A stretch of DNA of 8,580 nt from Candidatus Woesearchaeota archaeon (GTDB lineage Archaea > Nanobdellota > Nanobdellia > Woesearchaeales > JAGWAF01): NCBI GenBank assembly GCA_016932755.1, contig JAFGCE010000044.1:1-8580 (forward strand), written 5' to 3'. The position numbers and the translations under genes were made by a program. Each line of letters opens with the position of its first letter. Positions within the stretch are counted from its first letter, which is position 1. Positions 6,487-8,580 of the stretch are shown one piece after another. The notes under the pieces were generated by a model. The model was not told where the DNA came from. It made no database searches and saw nothing but the letters and a program-made list of their open reading frames with translations.

Positions 6487-7869
6487 TCACTTAAACTTCA
6501 TCTTCTTTCCTTTGACAAGGCCTTTCATTCCCTTGAGTTTTCCCTGCTGCATTTTCTGCATCATCTTCTGGGGATCGCCGCCTTTCATCATCTTGAGCAT
6601 TTTCTTGCCTACCTTGTACTGTTTCAGTAAATCCCTCACTTCAGAAGGGTTTGAGCCCGAGCCTTTTGCAATCCTGTCAATCCTGCTTGCGTCTATATCA
6701 TCAGGATTCTCAAGCTCCTCTTTTGTGCAGGAATCCATTATGAATTTCCACTTTTCTAACTTTCCTTCCTGGACATTAAGCATGTCTTTTGGGAGCTTTA
6801 TCTGCCCAAACCCAGGAACCATCTCCATAATCTTGCTCAAAGGGCCCATTTTTTTCATAGCAGACATCTGCTCGTATAAATCAACAAGCGTGAATTCTCC
6901 TTTCATTAATCTTTTGCTTATGTCTTCAGCCTCTTCTTCAGAAATTGCCTCTTTTGCCTTCTCCAGCAAAGCTTCAATATCTCCCATCCCAAGTATTCTT
7001 CCGACGAATCCAGGAGGATTGAAAACTTCCAAATCCTCAGTTTTTTCCCCTACACCAAGGAACTTGATTGGAGCTCCTGTGACAGAGCATGCGGACAATG
7101 CGCCTCCTGCTTTTGCAGTGCCGTCCATTTTTGTTGCTATGATTCCTGTAATCTTTCCTGCGTCATGGAATGTCTGAGCCTGTTTCTGCGCAGCCTGCCC
7201 GATATCTGCTGAAATAACAAGAAGATTTTCATCAGGCTTCACAGCATCGTAAACTTTCATCAGCTCATCAATAAGCTCTTTGCTTAATGCATCCCTTCCT
7301 GCTGTGTCCACAATGATAACATCAAATTTTTTGTACTGGTCTTTAAATTCCTTGTAAATCTTAACAGGGTCTTTTTCGCCTTTTTTGATAAATGCAGGGA
7401 CTTTTGCCTGTTTTGCAACCTGCTCAAGCTGGTCCATTGCAGCAGGCCTGTGAATGTCCAATCCTACAACTGCAACTTTTTTCCCTCTTTTTGTGAAATA
7501 TCTGGCAAGCTTTCCTGCGGCTGTTGTTTTTCCGCTTCCGAACAGCCCCACAAGCATGATTTTTGCAGGCTTTTCTTTTCCAAGCTCAATATCCTTCTTT
7601 TCTCCGCCTAAGAATTTTGTAAGCTCTGCATAGACAATATTGACAAGGTGCTCTTTTTTTGTCAAGCCAGAAGGAGTTTCCTCGCTTTTTATCCTTTCCT
7701 TGATTGTATTTGTAAGATTAAAGACAAGCTGGACATTGACATCTGCCTGCAGCAAAGCTTTCTGTATATCCTTGACAAGCTCGTTGATTAACTTGTCATC
7801 AACAAACACAGCTTTGGCTATTTTAGAGAGAGTGTCTTTCAATGAACTGCCTAGTTTTTCCAGCACCAT
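6487..7869 (-). CDS. srp54: Signal recognition particle 54 kDa protein
   Basis: GTPase of the signal recognition particle: binds signal sequences leaving the ribosome and 7S RNA, then docks with the receptor FtsY at the membrane. 460 residues, normal for archaea. N domain about 1-95 (helical); G domain about 96-295 with P-loop GLFGSGKTT (108-116), DIHRPAA (138-144), DTAGR (188-192), TKMDG (246-250) and the closing FVGRILGMGDIEALLEKA; M domain from about 315 with SRIDRIAKGSGSNPSEVRDL (395-414) for RNA binding and a Met/Lys/Gly-rich tail (424-460). All G-box residues are present. The ATG is supported by a TATA box centred about 28 bases upstream, implying an almost leaderless mRNA. No 7S RNA gene or ftsY is in the window. 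Identity is secure. Confidence 0.97.
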   Translation of the reverse strand: MVLEKLGSSLKDTLSKIAKAVFVDDKLINELVKDIQKALLQADVNVQLVFNLTNTIKERIKSEETPSGLTKKEHLVNIVYAELTKFLGGEKKDIELGKEKPAKIMLVGLFGSGKTTAAGKLARYFTKRGKKVAVVGLDIHRPAAMDQLEQVAKQAKVPAFIKKGEKDPVKIYKEFKDQYKKFDVIIVDTAGRDALSKELIDELMKVYDAVKPDENLLVISADIGQAAQKQAQTFHDAGKITGIIATKMDGTAKAGGALSACSVTGAPIKFLGVGEKTEDLEVFNPPGFVGRILGMGDIEALLEKAKEAISEEEAEDISKRLMKGEFTLVDLYEQMSAMKKMGPLSKIMEMVPGFGQIKLPKDMLNVQEGKLEKWKFIMDSCTKEELENPDDIDASRIDRIAKGSGSNPSEVRDLLKQYKVGKKMLKMMKGGDPQKMMQKMQQGKLKGMKGLVKGKKMKFK

Positions 7870-7893
7870 ATAATTAGAAATAGAACTGCATCA

Positions 7894-7901
7894 TTTATAA
7901 A
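7894..7901 (-). promoter_or_regulatory. TATA box of srp54
   Basis: TTTATAAA centred about 28 bases before the srp54 ATG (minus strand, 7869), giving a leader of only a few bases at most. The preceding CAACAACC on the minus strand is not purine-rich, so the BRE is weak or non-standard. Confidence 0.6.
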
Positions 7902-7914
7902 GGTTGTTGAAAAA

Positions 7915-7922
7915 TTTATATA
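7915..7922 (+). promoter_or_regulatory. TATA box of the radical SAM gene
   Basis: TTTATATA preceded by GAAAAA, a good BRE-plus-TATA pair. Its centre is about 38 bases before the ATG at 7957, so transcription should start near 7944 and leave a leader of about 12 bases. It lies only 13 bases from the oppositely directed srp54 TATA box. Confidence 0.6.
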
Positions 7923-7956
7923 CTTTAACATTTTTCCAGTTTAATAGTGGCCAGAG

Positions 7957-8580
7957 ATGTCAAGGAAACCGAGTGTAGCATTTGCAGAACCGAAATCTCC
8001 TTTTTTTAATGTGTATACTGCTTTTTCCCAGCCTTTGCTTGGGCCTGTTTACATGGCAACGCAGCTTAGCCAGAAAGGGTATGATGCTGTTGTTTTCCAT
8101 GAAAACATCAGAAAATTAAGGGCTTCTGACTTGAGGAGAAGAGATGTGCTTGTCATCAGCCCGCTGACATCAACAGCTCCGAGAGGATATGAACTTGCCC
8201 AGGAATACAAGGCAGTCAATCCTAAAGGAAGGGTTGTTATGGGAGGTGTTCATGTAAGTGCCATACCTTATGAGGCTGCGGCTTTTGACTTTGTGGATAA
8301 TGTCGGCATTGGCGAGGGAGACCTGATTATTGAAGGGCTTGTCAATGGAGACTACAGAGAAAAGATTGTGCGCGGAAAGCCTGTGGAAGACCTTGATGAC
8401 CTTCCTTTTCCGGACTTCAGCCTTGTTGAAGGGCTTAAGCTCAGGGTTACAGGAATAGAGACCTCAAGAGGATGCCCTCACGGATGCCCATACTGTTATG
8501 TAACCCCGATGTATGGAACAAAGGTAAGATGGAAAAGCGTTCCCAGAGTTATAGAAGAAATAAGGAGGGAACAGGCTGGG
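7957..8580 (+). CDS. B12-binding-type radical SAM protein (3'-partial)
   Basis: The first 208 residues of a radical SAM enzyme of the type with an N-terminal cobalamin-binding-like domain; the frame stays open to the window edge. The N-terminal Rossmann-like region (about 5-125) has the family pattern: LLGPVYMATQLSQKGYD, then DVLVISPLTS, then GGVHVSAIPYEA and GIGEGD (117-122). The radical SAM core begins at about 165 with ETSRGCPHGCPYCYV, where C173, C177 and C180 form the CX3CX2C motif that holds the 4Fe-4S cluster. I do not see the DXHXXG motif that binds B12 in base-off form, as is common in this group, so actual cobalamin use is uncertain. In-frame TAG at 7945-7947 leaves ATG 7957 as the first start. 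Substrate cannot be told; members include methyltransferases, methylthiotransferase relatives and lipid or cofactor enzymes. Confidence 0.9.
   Translation, partial: MSRKPSVAFAEPKSPFFNVYTAFSQPLLGPVYMATQLSQKGYDAVVFHENIRKLRASDLRRRDVLVISPLTSTAPRGYELAQEYKAVNPKGRVVMGGVHVSAIPYEAAAFDFVDNVGIGEGDLIIEGLVNGDYREKIVRGKPVEDLDDLPFPDFSLVEGLKLRVTGIETSRGCPHGCPYCYVTPMYGTKVRWKSVPRVIEEIRREQAG

Noticed and set aside
6512..7177. A 221-codon plus-strand reading frame inside srp54.
   Set aside because: Long antisense shadow of srp54, rich in Ser, Pro, Ile and Phe as expected from the complement of Lys/Gly/Glu/Asp codons; no promoter or ribosome binding site.

Overview
The window looks like chromosomal DNA of an archaeon, probably a small-genome (DPANN-type) lineage. 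Domain-level evidence: an archaeal SRP54, a class I lysyl-tRNA synthetase, a PhoU-like regulator with an N-terminal AbrB domain, TTTATAAA-type TATA boxes about 26-29 bases before start codons with no leader, and arginine written mostly as AGG/AGA. The DPANN placement is inference. There are no tRNA or rRNA genes, CRISPR arrays, insertion sequences or phage genes, and no gap between genes exceeds about 175 bases.

Layout: (1) 1-937 (+), the end of an AbrB-PhoU regulator whose start lies just outside the window. (2) 973-3240 (-), a 755-residue protein related to pyruvate phosphate dikinase / PEP synthase. It has a phosphohistidine swivel domain and a PEP-binding TIM barrel but no ATP-grasp domain, and carries an N-terminal receiver-like domain instead. 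(3) 3241-3413, a divergent promoter region. (4) 3414-6486 (+), a three-gene cluster: class I LysRS, a RimB-type retropepsin-like protein and a RimK-type ATP-grasp ligase, with gaps of 30 and 1 bases. (5) 6487-7869 (-), srp54, whose stop codon abuts the rimK stop codon. (6) 7870-7956, a compact divergent promoter. (7) 7957-8580 (+), the start of a B12-binding-type radical SAM protein that runs off the window.

The central genes concern protein synthesis and its products: charging tRNA-Lys, adding residues (probably glutamate) to a protein or small molecule through RimK with RimB as a possible trimming partner, and co-translational targeting by SRP. The least ordinary gene is the PEP-utilising protein. 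It keeps the phospho-accepting His and the PEP/Mg-binding residues, but has Ser where PPDK and Enzyme I have a catalytic Cys, and its N-terminal domain resembles a receiver without the phospho-accepting Asp. Two further oddities are a LysRS with an eroded KMSKS loop and a RimK-like ligase with a C-terminal AbrB-like hairpin.
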